Shown here one piece after another: positions 17,831 through 26,199 of a stretch of 64,000 bases of DNA. The stretch is from Spirosoma oryzicola (GTDB lineage: Bacteria > Bacteroidota > Bacteroidia > Cytophagales > Spirosomataceae), in assembly GCF_021233055.1 (NCBI RefSeq), contig NZ_CP089538.1:3426501-3490500 (forward strand), given 5' to 3'. Every line of letters starts with the position of its first letter. The first letter of the stretch is position 1. A program made the position numbers and the translations under genes. The notes beneath the pieces were generated by a model, which worked only from the letters and a program-made list of their open reading frames with translations, was not told the DNA's origin and searched no databases.

Positions 17831-18076
17831 TTAACTATAGGGCGGCTTATCGATATCTGGTTTTGGATTCGGATTGCGGTTTGGGTGCATCATGTGCACG
17901 TTTGCAGCGGGCTCATCACCGTCCATATACTCATCTTCCAACGCATCGGGAGCAAGTTCTTCAGGGTCTATTTCGCTGCCCGGTCCGCTGGTTCCTTCGA
18001 CGGATTGGTCACCCAAACCGGCGGGTGAAATAGCCTGTTTTGCGCGAATCAGATTTTCTTTGTCTTCACTTTCCAT
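17831..18076 (-). CDS. Small acidic conserved-looking protein
   Basis: An 81-residue, very acidic, Pro/Asn-rich protein with no membrane segment (MESEDKENLIRAKQAISPAG at the start, HPNRNPNPKPDIDKPP near the end). It is probably disordered. The start is strongly supported by AAAGGAGG nine bases upstream, an unusually good Shine-Dalgarno for this phylum. I do not know its function. Similar small acidic proteins exist in related bacteria as far as I recall. It lies between a fasciclin protein and an L,D-transpeptidase and has hairpins on both sides, so it is probably transcribed alone. Confidence 0.8.
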   Translation of the reverse strand: MESEDKENLIRAKQAISPAGLGDQSVEGTSGPGSEIDPEELAPDALEDEYMDGDEPAANVHMMHPNRNPNPKPDIDKPPYS

Positions 18077-18172
18077 AACATCCTCCTTTCAGGGTTTTGT
18101 GGCTGTTGCTAACAGCCTCTTTTCATTGAGATAACCACCGGTTACTGATATTGTTCGGCTTGTCTATAAACA

Positions 18173-18211
18173 CATAATCCGCTAACTCGACAGCCGAATC
18201 AGCGGATTATG
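18173..18211 (-). terminator. Hairpin after the fasciclin gene
   Basis: CATAATCCGCT and AGCGGATTATG form an 11-base perfect stem with a 17-base loop, 25 bases after the fasciclin stop codon. Confidence 0.7.
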
Positions 18212-18235
18212 CCTATTGTTAACGATATCAGCGGT

Positions 18236-18832
18236 TTATTTTCCGCCCTGAGCAGGCATCAATACCGTGTCTACCGAATGAACAATACCGTTGGTTGTTT
18301 CAATATCAGCGGCATTGACGGTGGCCGTATTGCCAGCTCCGTCGGTAATGGTTACCGTATCACCTTGTTTGCCCACGGTCAATGTACCGCCGGTTACCGT
18401 CTTAAGCTTCTGCCCGTCCTGTAGTTGACTGGAAGTCAGCTTGCCTTTCACGACATGATACGCGAGCAGCTTAGTCAGTTTTGCTTTTGCCGCTGGCTTC
18501 ATCAGTTCATCGACCGTACCCGAGGGTAGTTTGCTGAACGCGTCGTTGGTCGGCGCAAAAACGGTGTATGGACCCTTACTACTCGCTTGTTCGGTTAAAC
18601 CCGACACCCGCAACGCCCGGAACAGAATCGTGTGATCAGCCGATTTGGCTGCACTAATGGCTAAATCTTTCCCGGTCGACACACCCGATTTGAGGGCGCT
18701 TCCAGGCATACCCATGTTGCTTGCCGAAGCAGACTGAACCGCTGCATTTTGGTCTTGAGCCAGCGCCATTCCATTGGCTCCGATGAGTAGAGCGAAAGCA
18801 ATCGCCCAGCCGAAACAAGGTTTCGTAGTCAT
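18236..18832 (-). CDS. Secreted fasciclin (FAS1) domain protein
   Basis: The product has 198 residues, with a signal peptide (AIAFALLIGANGMALAQ) and a single FAS1 domain: VSGLTEQASSKGPYTVFAPT, then NDAFSKLPSG, then LLAYHVVKGKLTSSQL and GIVHSVDTVLMP. FAS1 domains act in adhesion or ligand binding outside the cell. The frame could open at 18895, but the ATG at 18832 sits directly before the signal peptide and is preferred. It is transcribed away from the isomerase gene that starts at 19124. Confidence 0.93.
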   Translation of the reverse strand: MTTKPCFGWAIAFALLIGANGMALAQDQNAAVQSASASNMGMPGSALKSGVSTGKDLAISAAKSADHTILFRALRVSGLTEQASSKGPYTVFAPTNDAFSKLPSGTVDELMKPAAKAKLTKLLAYHVVKGKLTSSQLQDGQKLKTVTGGTLTVGKQGDTVTITDGAGNTATVNAADIETTNGIVHSVDTVLMPAQGGK

Positions 18833-19123
18833 AGTCGAGTATTGATGGTGAATAAACCTGACCTGTTCTACCGAACAAGTCCCAATGCCACACACACCGG
18901 TTTGAGGGAAACGAACTCCATCACCAAATATTTCGTAAGCGGTAGTTTATCGTTCTTAAAACGAGTTAAAGGACTTATACGGTAAAATTGATCAGCGAAG
19001 TTTCAGCCGGTTTACAGGGCCAGTTACTAATTATTGCCGACGACTAAAATATTTTAAAGGAGAAAAGCCAATTTTGCCTTTCGGTTGTTTCCTATCTTAA
19101 ATCAACCGGTAACGCTTATTACC

Positions 19124-19597
19124 ATGCAAATATCGAAACACAAAGTAGCCGCCATCCATTATACGCTCAGTGATGACGCGGGAAACGTCCTGGATTCGAG
19201 CCAGGGCAATGATCCGCTCTATTACCTTCATGGCAAGGGGAATCTCATTCCTGGTATGGAAGAAGGCTTGGAAGGAAAAGTAAAAGGCGATAAAGCAAAA
19301 ATAGATGTAGCCCCCGAAAAAGGCTACGGCAAACGGAATCCTCAGCTTATTCAGGAAGTGCCCATCAAAGCTTTTGGTGGACAAAAAGTAGAAGTCGGGA
19401 TGCAGTTTGAAACCAATCAGGGCGAACTCATCACGGTGACGAACGTAAGTCCAGACTCCGTTACGGTTGATGGGAACCACCCGCTGGCCGACCAGAATCT
19501 TCATTTTGATGTGGAAGTGATCGACGTTCGCGACGCCACTGACGAAGAGCTGGCTCATGGCCACGTTCACGGTCCAGGCGGCCATCATCACCATTAA
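19124..19597 (+). CDS. FKBP-type peptidyl-prolyl isomerase, SlyD-like
   Basis: The product has 157 residues. It has the SlyD plan: a short N-terminal FKBP half (YTLSDDAGNVLDSSQGNDPL, LIPGMEEGLEGKVKGDK), an inserted flap domain (VAPEKGYGKRNPQLIQEVPI), and a second FKBP half (NHPLADQNLHFDVEVIDVRDA). It should catalyse proline isomerisation and act as a chaperone in the cytoplasm. The C-terminus ends in a His-rich tail (HGHVHGPGGHHHH), as in metal-binding SlyD, so nickel or zinc binding is likely. The ATG at 19124 is preferred over an earlier frame opening at 19085. Confidence 0.94.
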   Translation: MQISKHKVAAIHYTLSDDAGNVLDSSQGNDPLYYLHGKGNLIPGMEEGLEGKVKGDKAKIDVAPEKGYGKRNPQLIQEVPIKAFGGQKVEVGMQFETNQGELITVTNVSPDSVTVDGNHPLADQNLHFDVEVIDVRDATDEELAHGHVHGPGGHHHH

Positions 19598-19680
19598 TCA
19601 GTAAGGTACTCGGTTTATGATGGGTTTAGGCACCGATTAAGAGCTGCCTGACTTGTCATAAACCGAATACGCCAAGCGGT

Positions 19681-19806
19681 TTATTTCGAAAAAACGCCTT
19701 TGGCTATCAGGTACGGGATCAGGAGCCAGAGCAGCCCTTTGATCAGAAAAAACAAGAAGCCCAGCCAACCAACGCGCTTAAGCCATACTTTAAACCGCTC
19801 ATTCAT
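19681..19806 (-). CDS. Very small membrane protein
   Basis: A 41-residue product, MNERFKVWLKRVGWLGFLFF and so on to KGVFSK, with one strongly hydrophobic helix flanked by basic residues. The frame can be extended 21 codons upstream, but the longer form adds an unlikely polar piece. Such one-helix proteins are common next to housekeeping genes in this phylum; the role is unknown. It ends 83 bases from the isomerase gene, tail to tail. Confidence 0.6.
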   Translation of the reverse strand: MNERFKVWLKRVGWLGFLFFLIKGLLWLLIPYLIAKGVFSK

Positions 19807-19891
19807 GGCTGTCCTTTTTTCGACAAAGATAGTTACGATTCCAGTCATTATAGTCTGTTTCGTCAGCAAAGGTATCTGCCCAAAATATTCG

Positions 19892-19899
19892 TAATTTTG
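19892..19899 (+). promoter_or_regulatory. -7 element of a probably leaderless gene
   Basis: TAATTTTG matches TAnnTTTG. Only five bases separate its G from the ATG at 19905, so transcription should begin at or next to the start codon. No good -33 element is visible. Confidence 0.6.
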
Positions 19900-19904
19900 C
19901 GATT

Positions 19905-20858
19905 ATGACGCAGATTGGCACGGATATTCACGTAGCAACCCAGTTTTTAGAAGCAGGCAATGTGGTTGGCATTCCAACCGAAACGGTTTACGGATTAGCC
20001 GGTAATGCCCTCAATCCCGACGCCGTACTGACCATTTTTCGGGTCAAGAACCGGCCAGCCTTCGACCCACTTATTGTGCATACCGACTCACTGATCAAGG
20101 TCGAACAGTTTGTTACCGACATTCCCGAACCGGCACGGTTGCTGGCGGAAACCTTTTGGCCAGGCCCGTTAACCCTGCTCCTGCCCCGCCACGACCGGAT
20201 TCCGGATCTGGTCACGTCTGGCTTACCGACTGTTGCTGTCCGCATTCCTAATCATCCGCTTACGCTCGGTCTGCTCCGTTCGCTTGATTTTCCACTGGCG
20301 GCCCCGAGTGCCAATCCGTTTGGTTACATCAGTCCGACTACGGCTCAGCACGTTGCCGATCAGCTAGGCGATCAGGTACCGTACATTCTGGACGGAGGTC
20401 CGGCGAGTGTCGGATTGGAATCAACGATTATCGGCTTCGAAAACAACACCGCTACCGTATTTCGGCTGGGTGGCATGGCGCTGGAACAGATTGAGCGCGT
20501 TATTGGCCCGGTCGCGGTACGAACGCATTCGACCTCGAACCCCAAAGCACCCGGTATGCTGAGCAGTCATTATGCTCCGCGCAAACCGCTGGTGCTGCTG
20601 CAACCCGGCGAAACACCGCCATTCCACGATAAAGCGGGCGCATTGGTGTTTCGCGAACCGTTTGGTGGGATTCAGCCCGATCACCAACGCGTGCTATCGC
20701 CCACCGGCGATTTGAACGAAGCGGCTAAAAACCTGTTTGCCCACCTGCGTACTCTGGACAGTTTACCCGTAGAAATGATCTATGCCGAACCGCTTCCGAA
20801 CCAGGGATTGGGCTGGGCGATGAACGACCGCCTTCGCCGGGCGGCTGTACAACCCTGA
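19905..20858 (+). CDS. tsaC: L-threonylcarbamoyladenylate synthase (Sua5/YwlC type)
   Basis: The product has 317 residues and makes threonylcarbamoyl-AMP from threonine, bicarbonate and ATP, the first step of the t6A modification of tRNA. The N-terminal TsaC domain shows GNVVGIPTETVYGLAGNALN, then FRVKNRPAFDPLIVH, then FPLAAPSANPFGYISPT. Its extra C-terminal domain (PGMLSSHYAPRKPLVLL) makes it a Sua5-type long form. The gene seems to be transcribed without a leader: the -7 element ends five bases before the ATG. It overlaps no other gene and ends 10 bases from a convergent deaminase gene. Confidence 0.95.
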   Translation: MTQIGTDIHVATQFLEAGNVVGIPTETVYGLAGNALNPDAVLTIFRVKNRPAFDPLIVHTDSLIKVEQFVTDIPEPARLLAETFWPGPLTLLLPRHDRIPDLVTSGLPTVAVRIPNHPLTLGLLRSLDFPLAAPSANPFGYISPTTAQHVADQLGDQVPYILDGGPASVGLESTIIGFENNTATVFRLGGMALEQIERVIGPVAVRTHSTSNPKAPGMLSSHYAPRKPLVLLQPGETPPFHDKAGALVFREPFGGIQPDHQRVLSPTGDLNEAAKNLFAHLRTLDSLPVEMIYAEPLPNQGLGWAMNDRLRRAAVQP

Positions 20859-20868
20859 TCTCCGGCGC

Positions 20869-21792
20869 TTATTTTTCGGAGCGGTCCAGTTCCAGGCTGC
20901 GGCCTTGTAGCCCACCCGTGTGAATAGCCACAACGGCTGCACCTTCGGGAAAAAAGCCTTGCCGAGCCAGGTCGTAAATGCCATACAGCATCTTTCCGGT
21001 GTAGACCTGTTCCAGTAGCACACCTGTCTTTCGTTCAAATTGCCGGATAAAGTAAAGCAGGTCGGGTGTTGTACGCGCATACCCCCCGAAGGCGTATTGA
21101 TTATCCAGACGGAAATTTAGGTGGGTTTCTCTCTCAAAAGGCAATCGAAAGTCGGATGCGTTGAGCGCCAGAAACCCAACTACAGTTGTTTCGGATGGGG
21201 CCGATTGAACCAGTCCGCCGACCGTACCGCCCGTGCCAACCGAACAGCAAACGTAGTCGGGGCCATTTCCCAATTGAGCAATCAGTTCCGGCATGATTTC
21301 TGACGCACCGCGCATCGCCAACTCATTCGTTCCACCCTCAGGCAACACATAGCAGGGGCCAAAGCGATCTGTCAGGCTGAGCAGGTAATCGGGTTCCTCT
21401 TTCCGTCGGTACTCCGCACGACTGACAAACTGCACGTCCATACCGCACGATTCGCAGAACAGCAGCGTAGGATTTCGGGGTACATTGGCTAGCTCCTCCC
21501 CGCGTACAACACCAATCGTCTTGAATCCGAACACGTTTCCGGCAGCAGCGGTCGCGTACAAATGATTTGAATACGCTCCACCAAAGGTCAGCAAGGTGTC
21601 GAAGCCTTGCTTTCGCGCTTCGAGCAGGTTGTATTTTAGCTTACGCCATTTATTGCCCGATACCAGCGGATGCAGCAAGTCGTCACGTTTCAGCAGCAAC
21701 CGAATACCAACGGGTTCAGGAAATGGGTCGGAAAGCAGTTGCACCGGCGAGTTACCAGCTAATTGCGACAGTTGCCGGGCAAGTTCGTCCAT
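20869..21792 (-). CDS. PLP-dependent ACC deaminase / D-cysteine desulfhydrase family
   Basis: The product has 307 residues of the tryptophan synthase beta-type PLP fold. LLKRDDLLHPLVSGNKWRKL near residue 33 holds the PLP-binding Lys (SGNKWRK) and FGGAYSNHLYATAAAG follows. This is the usual plan of 1-aminocyclopropane-1-carboxylate deaminases and D-cysteine desulfhydrases, which cannot be separated by eye. D-cysteine desulfhydrase, giving pyruvate, ammonia and sulfide, is the more frequent activity in such bacteria. The gene is divergent from the pseudouridine synthase at 21867. Confidence 0.9.
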   Translation of the reverse strand: MDELARQLSQLAGNSPVQLLSDPFPEPVGIRLLLKRDDLLHPLVSGNKWRKLKYNLLEARKQGFDTLLTFGGAYSNHLYATAAAGNVFGFKTIGVVRGEELANVPRNPTLLFCESCGMDVQFVSRAEYRRKEEPDYLLSLTDRFGPCYVLPEGGTNELAMRGASEIMPELIAQLGNGPDYVCCSVGTGGTVGGLVQSAPSETTVVGFLALNASDFRLPFERETHLNFRLDNQYAFGGYARTTPDLLYFIRQFERKTGVLLEQVYTGKMLYGIYDLARQGFFPEGAAVVAIHTGGLQGRSLELDRSEK

Positions 21793-21798
21793 AATCCG

Positions 21799-21806
21799 TA
21801 TTTTTG
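21799..21806 (+). promoter_or_regulatory. -7 element of the pseudouridine synthase gene
   Basis: TATTTTTG, an exact TAnnTTTG match, lies about 60 bases before the ATG at 21867 and just outside the divergent deaminase gene. Confidence 0.5.
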
Positions 21807-21866
21807 TGGGTTAATCGCCGGAGAGCAATACGCTTTACTCCCCGGCATGACTGCAAATCTGAGAAA

Positions 21867-22904
21867 ATGGTAGCGGAAACGGAAGACGACTTACCCGAAG
21901 ACGACGAATTATACGAACATCACCGCATTGTGGTTGATAAAGGCCAGAGTTTGTTGCGCATTGATCGGTTCTTGATGGATCGGCTACAGAATGCGACGCG
22001 TACCAAAATTCAGGCGGCTATCGACGTTGAATCGGTCCGCGTGAACGGTCGAATCACGAAGGCCAGCTACAAGATCAAACCGGCGGATGTCATTACGATC
22101 TCGTTGCCCCACCCGCCCCGCGACACCGATATTAAGCCGGAAAACATTCCGCTCAACATCGTTTTTGAAGATGACGAGCTGTTAGTCCTCAATAAACCGG
22201 CGGGTATGGTCGTACACCCTGCTCACGGCAACTGGGACGGTACGCTGGTCAACGCCCTGGTGTATCACTTTCAGAATCTCCCCACATCCCGGAATGGAAA
22301 CATTAGACCCGGTTTGGTTCACCGCATCGACAAAGACACGTCGGGGCTAATGGTCATCGCCAAAACCGAATACGCCATGACTCACCTGGCCCGGCAATTT
22401 TTTGATCACAGCATCGAACGGACCTATAACGCACTCGTCTGGGGTCTGCCTAATCCAACCGACGGCACCATTACGGGTTACATTGGCCGGAGCGTGAAAG
22501 ACCGCAAGGTACAGGTGATTTACGACGACGAAACCAAAGGCAAATGGGCTGTCACGCATTACAAGACGCTGGAACAATTGCAATACGTCGCACTGGTTCA
22601 GTGTAATCTGGAAACAGGTCGCACGCACCAGATCCGGGCGCACATGAAACACATCGGCCATCCGCTGTTTAACGACGCAATGTACGGGGGCGACCGCATT
22701 CTGCGGGGCAATCCGGTTGGCAGTTACAAAGCCTTTGTCGAGAATGGGTTTAAGTTGCTGCCCCGACAAGCCTTACACGCAAAGTCGCTTGGCTTCATTC
22801 ACCCCCGCACCCACGAGTGGCTTCAGTTCACCTCCGAACTTCCCGACGATTTTCGGTCTGTACTCGATAAATGGCGGAAGAAAATGATGGTTGATGAAGA
22901 CTGA
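21867..22904 (+). CDS. RluA-family 23S rRNA pseudouridine synthase
   Basis: The product has 345 residues. An N-terminal S4 RNA-binding domain (LLRIDRFLMDRLQNATRTKI, then VRVNGRITKASYKIKPAD) precedes the catalytic domain with VLNKPAGMVVHPAHGNWDGT and the signature GLVHRIDKDTSGLMVIAKT. Asp155 in HRID is the expected catalytic residue. The arrangement matches RluD, which modifies helix 69 of 23S rRNA, but RluA-type enzymes differ in target, so the site is inference. The ATG at 21867 is used because the earlier frame opening at 21804 overlaps the promoter. Confidence 0.94.
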   Translation: MVAETEDDLPEDDELYEHHRIVVDKGQSLLRIDRFLMDRLQNATRTKIQAAIDVESVRVNGRITKASYKIKPADVITISLPHPPRDTDIKPENIPLNIVFEDDELLVLNKPAGMVVHPAHGNWDGTLVNALVYHFQNLPTSRNGNIRPGLVHRIDKDTSGLMVIAKTEYAMTHLARQFFDHSIERTYNALVWGLPNPTDGTITGYIGRSVKDRKVQVIYDDETKGKWAVTHYKTLEQLQYVALVQCNLETGRTHQIRAHMKHIGHPLFNDAMYGGDRILRGNPVGSYKAFVENGFKLLPRQALHAKSLGFIHPRTHEWLQFTSELPDDFRSVLDKWRKKMMVDED

Positions 22905-22972
22905 GGCATTAACTTAGCGTGTTCACGCATTCTTAAAACAAGTACCCATCACCTTTCACGCACACTTCCTCC

Positions 22973-23425
22973 ATGATTTCTATCCGCCCCGGCACCCGTG
23001 CCGACGTTCCGCAGGCTTTTGCCTTAGTTACCGAACTTGCCGTTTACGAATTAGCCGCTGATCAGGTCTCGAACACCGCCGAGCAGATGGCCGACGACGG
23101 TTTTGGCGCAAACCCGCTCTTCGGACTGCTTGTCGCCGAAGAATCTGAAAGTCAGAAAATCGTTGGTATCGCGTTGTATTATTTCCGGTACTCGACCTGG
23201 AAAGGCAAGCGGCTTTATCTGGAAGACATTATCGTTACCGAAGACTTCCGGGGGTACGGCATTGGGAAGCTGCTCTTAGACGCGACTATCGAGATGGCCC
23301 GCGAGACGCATTGTACCGGTATGATGTGGCAGGTTCTGGACTGGAATAAGCCCGCCATCGGTTTTTATCAGCAGTTCGGAACCCGGTTCGATGATGGATG
23401 GACCAACTGCCATCTGGATTTTTAG
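22973..23425 (+). CDS. GNAT-family N-acetyltransferase
   Basis: This protein of 150 residues should transfer the acetyl group from acetyl-CoA to an amine. The acetyl-CoA loop is visible in VTEDFRGYGIGKLLLDATIE and the following MMWQVLDWNKPAIGFYQQFG motif is as in diamine N-acetyltransferases of the SSAT type. The LYLEDIIV strand before the loop fits too. It starts 68 bases after the pseudouridine synthase and may be in the same transcript. A strong terminator follows. The substrate is probably a polyamine, which is inference from motif similarity only. Confidence 0.9.
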   Translation: MISIRPGTRADVPQAFALVTELAVYELAADQVSNTAEQMADDGFGANPLFGLLVAEESESQKIVGIALYYFRYSTWKGKRLYLEDIIVTEDFRGYGIGKLLLDATIEMARETHCTGMMWQVLDWNKPAIGFYQQFGTRFDDGWTNCHLDF

Positions 23426-23440
23426 TCAATACGCATAAAC

Positions 23441-23488
23441 CAGGGCGTATGGAGCCGGTTTCTAAAAGTCCCGGCTCCATACGCCCTG
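23441..23488. terminator. 18-base perfect hairpin terminator
   Basis: CAGGGCGTATGGAGCCGG at 23441-23458 pairs without mismatch with 23471-23488 across a 12-base loop. It begins 15 bases after the acetyltransferase stop codon and lies upstream of the next gene's promoter. Confidence 0.8.
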
Positions 23489-23505
23489 CCCCATCACAAA
23501 AAAAC

Positions 23506-23513
23506 TATCTTTG
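23506..23513 (+). promoter_or_regulatory. -7 element of the transglycosylase gene
   Basis: TATCTTTG, an exact TAnnTTTG match, 23 bases before the ATG at 23537 and just after the preceding terminator. Confidence 0.6.
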
Positions 23514-23536
23514 CAGTTCGAGCATAGTGACAAAGC

Positions 23537-25759
23537 ATGACGTATCGTCAACGTAAAGCCATCAGAATTGCTGGCTGGGTATTTCTAAGTATATTTTTGA
23601 TCGGCTGTGTAGGAGCGGTTATCGCCTACGTTAAACGCGAGAGCTTACTCAAATCCGGTCTTGAGCGGGCCATTCGCAAAGCGAAGCGAGATTATAATCT
23701 CGACGTTCGAATTGGCTCGGCCAAATTCACGGGTCTGAGTTCGGTGGCTTTTACGGATATATCGGTTGTTCCCGAAGAGCGCGACAGCCTTGCTCGCATC
23801 CAGCGCGTGGAAGTGGCCGTCCGGTTCTGGCCCCTTCTGGCCGGTAAAATTGGACTGTCGGGTATGACGCTGGAAAACGGTCTGGTACAGGTCGTCAAGC
23901 GCGACTCGCTGACAAACATCGATTTTCTGCTTCGCCGGAGTCGCGATTCAACGAAAAAGGAAAGTAGTCGGCGGGCGGATCTATCCAATGTCGCCGAAAA
24001 CCTCATTGATAATATCCTCTCAAAAATTCCTGACGATCTAAATATCAGCAATTTAGAATTTCGGGGGATCGAGAATAAAACCAGACTCAGTTTACTTACC
24101 CAAACGGCTTCGATCAACGATGAAGTGGTGGCGTCAACGCTGAAGCTCAACGGGAACGAAGCCACCTGGCACGTTACGGGCACTGCCGATCCGGCGGATC
24201 GTGAGTATGATCTGGCGTTGTATGCGGATGGTAAACCGCTTGAACTGGCTTACATTCAAAAACGCTTTAACCTAAAGCTGCAAGCCGACACCGTGCGGGC
24301 ACAACTGCGCGATGTAGACCGCGCAGGCGATGAGTTTCGTCTGGAAGGGGTCGGCTCGGTTCGTAATCTGCGTATTAACCACCCGGCTATTGCTCGCACC
24401 GATGTGCTTGTTCCGCAGGCTTCGATGGATGCCAATCTGTTTGTGGGCGAAAATTACGTAGGAGTTGATAGCTCGTCGGTTCTTCGGCTGGGCGAGGCCA
24501 GCGCACGACCCTTCGTAAAATACACGCTGAAACCAGCAAAAATATACGAAGTACAACTGCACACCGACCAACAAGATGCGCAGGCTGTCTTTAATTCGTT
24601 TCCGCAAGGGCTATTCGAATCGCTGGAAGGTATGCAGGTGGCGGGTAAATTGAAATACGATATGGTGTTTCAGTTGGACACTTCGCTGCCCGATTCCGTA
24701 AAATTTGAGTCGGGTTTAACTCAGGAAGGGTTCAAGATCCTAAAGATGGGACGGACGGACTTTACGATTATCAATCAGCCGTTCATTTATACCCCGTACG
24801 AAAAAGACAAACCCGTTCGGGATATTGTCGTTGGTCCCGACAATCCGGATTACACACCCCTGAACCAGATCTCGCCCGACCTGCGGAACGCTCTGCTAAC
24901 TTCGGAAGACTATAATTTCTTTACGCACAAAGGCTTCAACGAGAAAGCGTTCCGGGTGTCGATTGCGACGAATTTCAAGGAGAAATCCTTTAAACGAGGA
25001 GCGAGCACGATTTCCATGCAGCTCGTAAAAAATGCCTTCCTGAACCGCAACAAAACGCTGTCGCGCAAGGTCGAAGAGATTCTCATCGTCTGGCTTATCG
25101 AAAACGAGCGCATCATCTCCAAGGAGCGGATGTACGAAGTTTACCTGAACATCATCGAGTGGGGACGCAATATTTACGGTATTGGCGAAGCGGCCCGGTA
25201 TTATTTTTCCAAACGGCCCGCCGATCTGAATTTAGGCGAAAGTATTTTCCTCGCCTTTGTCGTTCCTCGCCCTAAGCGCGCGCTCGATTGGTTTCTGCCT
25301 GATGGGTCACTCCAGGCTCGTAACGTACGCGGTTACTTCCGGCTTATCGGCAGGATTATGGCGCGCCGTGGCTTAACTGCTCCCGATTCGGGAGCCTATG
25401 GCTTCTACAACGTTCGGCTACGGGAAGGACTACGTCGTCAGATTGCACCGGTTGATTCTCTGTATCAGACCGACAGCCTGATGACCGAACCCATTGATGG
25501 GATCGACGTGGAGAATGACGAAGGAAATGGAATTGGTAATTTCTTCCGGCGGCTGTTTAAAGGCTCCAAAAGCGACCGGGATAATAACCGGACGGACGAA
25601 CAGCCAACGGTTCAACCCGAAAGTAATACTCCTTTTTCTGGCGAAACAGCACCAACGGATACCGTGAAAACGCGTAAACAATTACGCCAGGAGCGTAGGG
25701 AACGAAAGCGTCGGGAAAAAGAAGAGGAGCGATTACGCGAAGAATCCGGCAATCCGTAA
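23537..25759 (+). CDS. Peptidoglycan glycosyltransferase (GT51) with long N-terminal extension
   Basis: This protein of 740 residues polymerises lipid II into glycan strands. After one membrane helix (residues 10-32) comes about 400 residues that resemble AsmA-like or similar beta-rich periplasmic domains (DVRIGSAKFTGLSSVAFTDI). The GT51 domain follows near residue 440: SEDYNFFTHKGF with the catalytic Glu457, then GASTISMQLVKN, then RKVEEILIVWLIE and KERMYEVYLNIIEWG. No transpeptidase domain is present. The last 80 residues are highly charged and basic (RKQLRQERRERKRREKEEER). The gene has its own promoter and runs into a small membrane protein gene 11 bases after its stop. Confidence 0.93.
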   Translation: MTYRQRKAIRIAGWVFLSIFLIGCVGAVIAYVKRESLLKSGLERAIRKAKRDYNLDVRIGSAKFTGLSSVAFTDISVVPEERDSLARIQRVEVAVRFWPLLAGKIGLSGMTLENGLVQVVKRDSLTNIDFLLRRSRDSTKKESSRRADLSNVAENLIDNILSKIPDDLNISNLEFRGIENKTRLSLLTQTASINDEVVASTLKLNGNEATWHVTGTADPADREYDLALYADGKPLELAYIQKRFNLKLQADTVRAQLRDVDRAGDEFRLEGVGSVRNLRINHPAIARTDVLVPQASMDANLFVGENYVGVDSSSVLRLGEASARPFVKYTLKPAKIYEVQLHTDQQDAQAVFNSFPQGLFESLEGMQVAGKLKYDMVFQLDTSLPDSVKFESGLTQEGFKILKMGRTDFTIINQPFIYTPYEKDKPVRDIVVGPDNPDYTPLNQISPDLRNALLTSEDYNFFTHKGFNEKAFRVSIATNFKEKSFKRGASTISMQLVKNAFLNRNKTLSRKVEEILIVWLIENERIISKERMYEVYLNIIEWGRNIYGIGEAARYYFSKRPADLNLGESIFLAFVVPRPKRALDWFLPDGSLQARNVRGYFRLIGRIMARRGLTAPDSGAYGFYNVRLREGLRRQIAPVDSLYQTDSLMTEPIDGIDVENDEGNGIGNFFRRLFKGSKSDRDNNRTDEQPTVQPESNTPFSGETAPTDTVKTRKQLRQERRERKRREKEEERLREESGNP

Positions 25760-25770
25760 CCACGTGGTTT

Positions 25771-26142
25771 ATGAAAGCATTGATAAGACTTGTCCTGATT
25801 GTTCTGGTCATTGGTGGCATTGCGATCTACTTTTTTTCGCAGTACAACAACACTTCTTTCAAGACGCAAACCATTGACTTAGCGGTTGACTGCTCTGACG
25901 TTGATAACGTGTTAGTCACCTCAACGGTCAATGTCGTCGTAAAGAACTTGTCGTCACGCTCGCACGACGACATCTCCGTCAAGATTGAGGCTTTCGATGA
26001 ATCAGGCAATCAATTGAAAGAGAAGTTCACTACGTTTTCGCGAACATTGTTGCCCAACAGCAGCTTCGACAAACCCGTTACATTGCCTGCGGGTACCAAA
26101 CGTTGCGATTGCAAGATCGTCAGTTCACATCCGGTGGAGTAA
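25771..26142 (+). CDS. Small membrane-anchored protein, unknown
   Basis: The product has 123 residues: one N-terminal helix (LIRLVLIVLVIGGIAIYFF) and a beta-rich outer domain that looks like an immunoglobulin-like fold (VVVKNLSSRSHDDISVKIEA, LLPNSSFDKPVTLPAGTKRC). Three Cys residues (DCS, RCDCK) may form disulfides. It starts 11 bases after the transglycosylase stop, so the two are cotranscribed and may act together in the envelope. The precise role is unknown. A 26-base hairpin follows. Confidence 0.8.
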   Translation: MKALIRLVLIVLVIGGIAIYFFSQYNNTSFKTQTIDLAVDCSDVDNVLVTSTVNVVVKNLSSRSHDDISVKIEAFDESGNQLKEKFTTFSRTLLPNSSFDKPVTLPAGTKRCDCKIVSSHPVE

Positions 26143-26144
26143 AC

Positions 26145-26199
26145 CAGAAACAAAAACAAATGCCGTATCTTGGAGATACGGCATTTGTTTTTGTTTCTG
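26145..26199. terminator. 26-base perfect hairpin, bidirectional terminator
   Basis: Arms at 26145-26170 and 26174-26199 are fully complementary with a three-base loop (TGG). The centre is GCCGTATCT with AGATACGGC. It sits between the convergent small membrane gene and trmD, so it probably stops both. The core nearly equals that of the hairpin at 28746-28816. Confidence 0.85.

Noticed and set aside
26145..26199. Long perfect palindrome as an insertion sequence end or attachment site
   Set aside because: It sits between convergent genes with no transposase and no direct repeats, so a terminator is the better reading.
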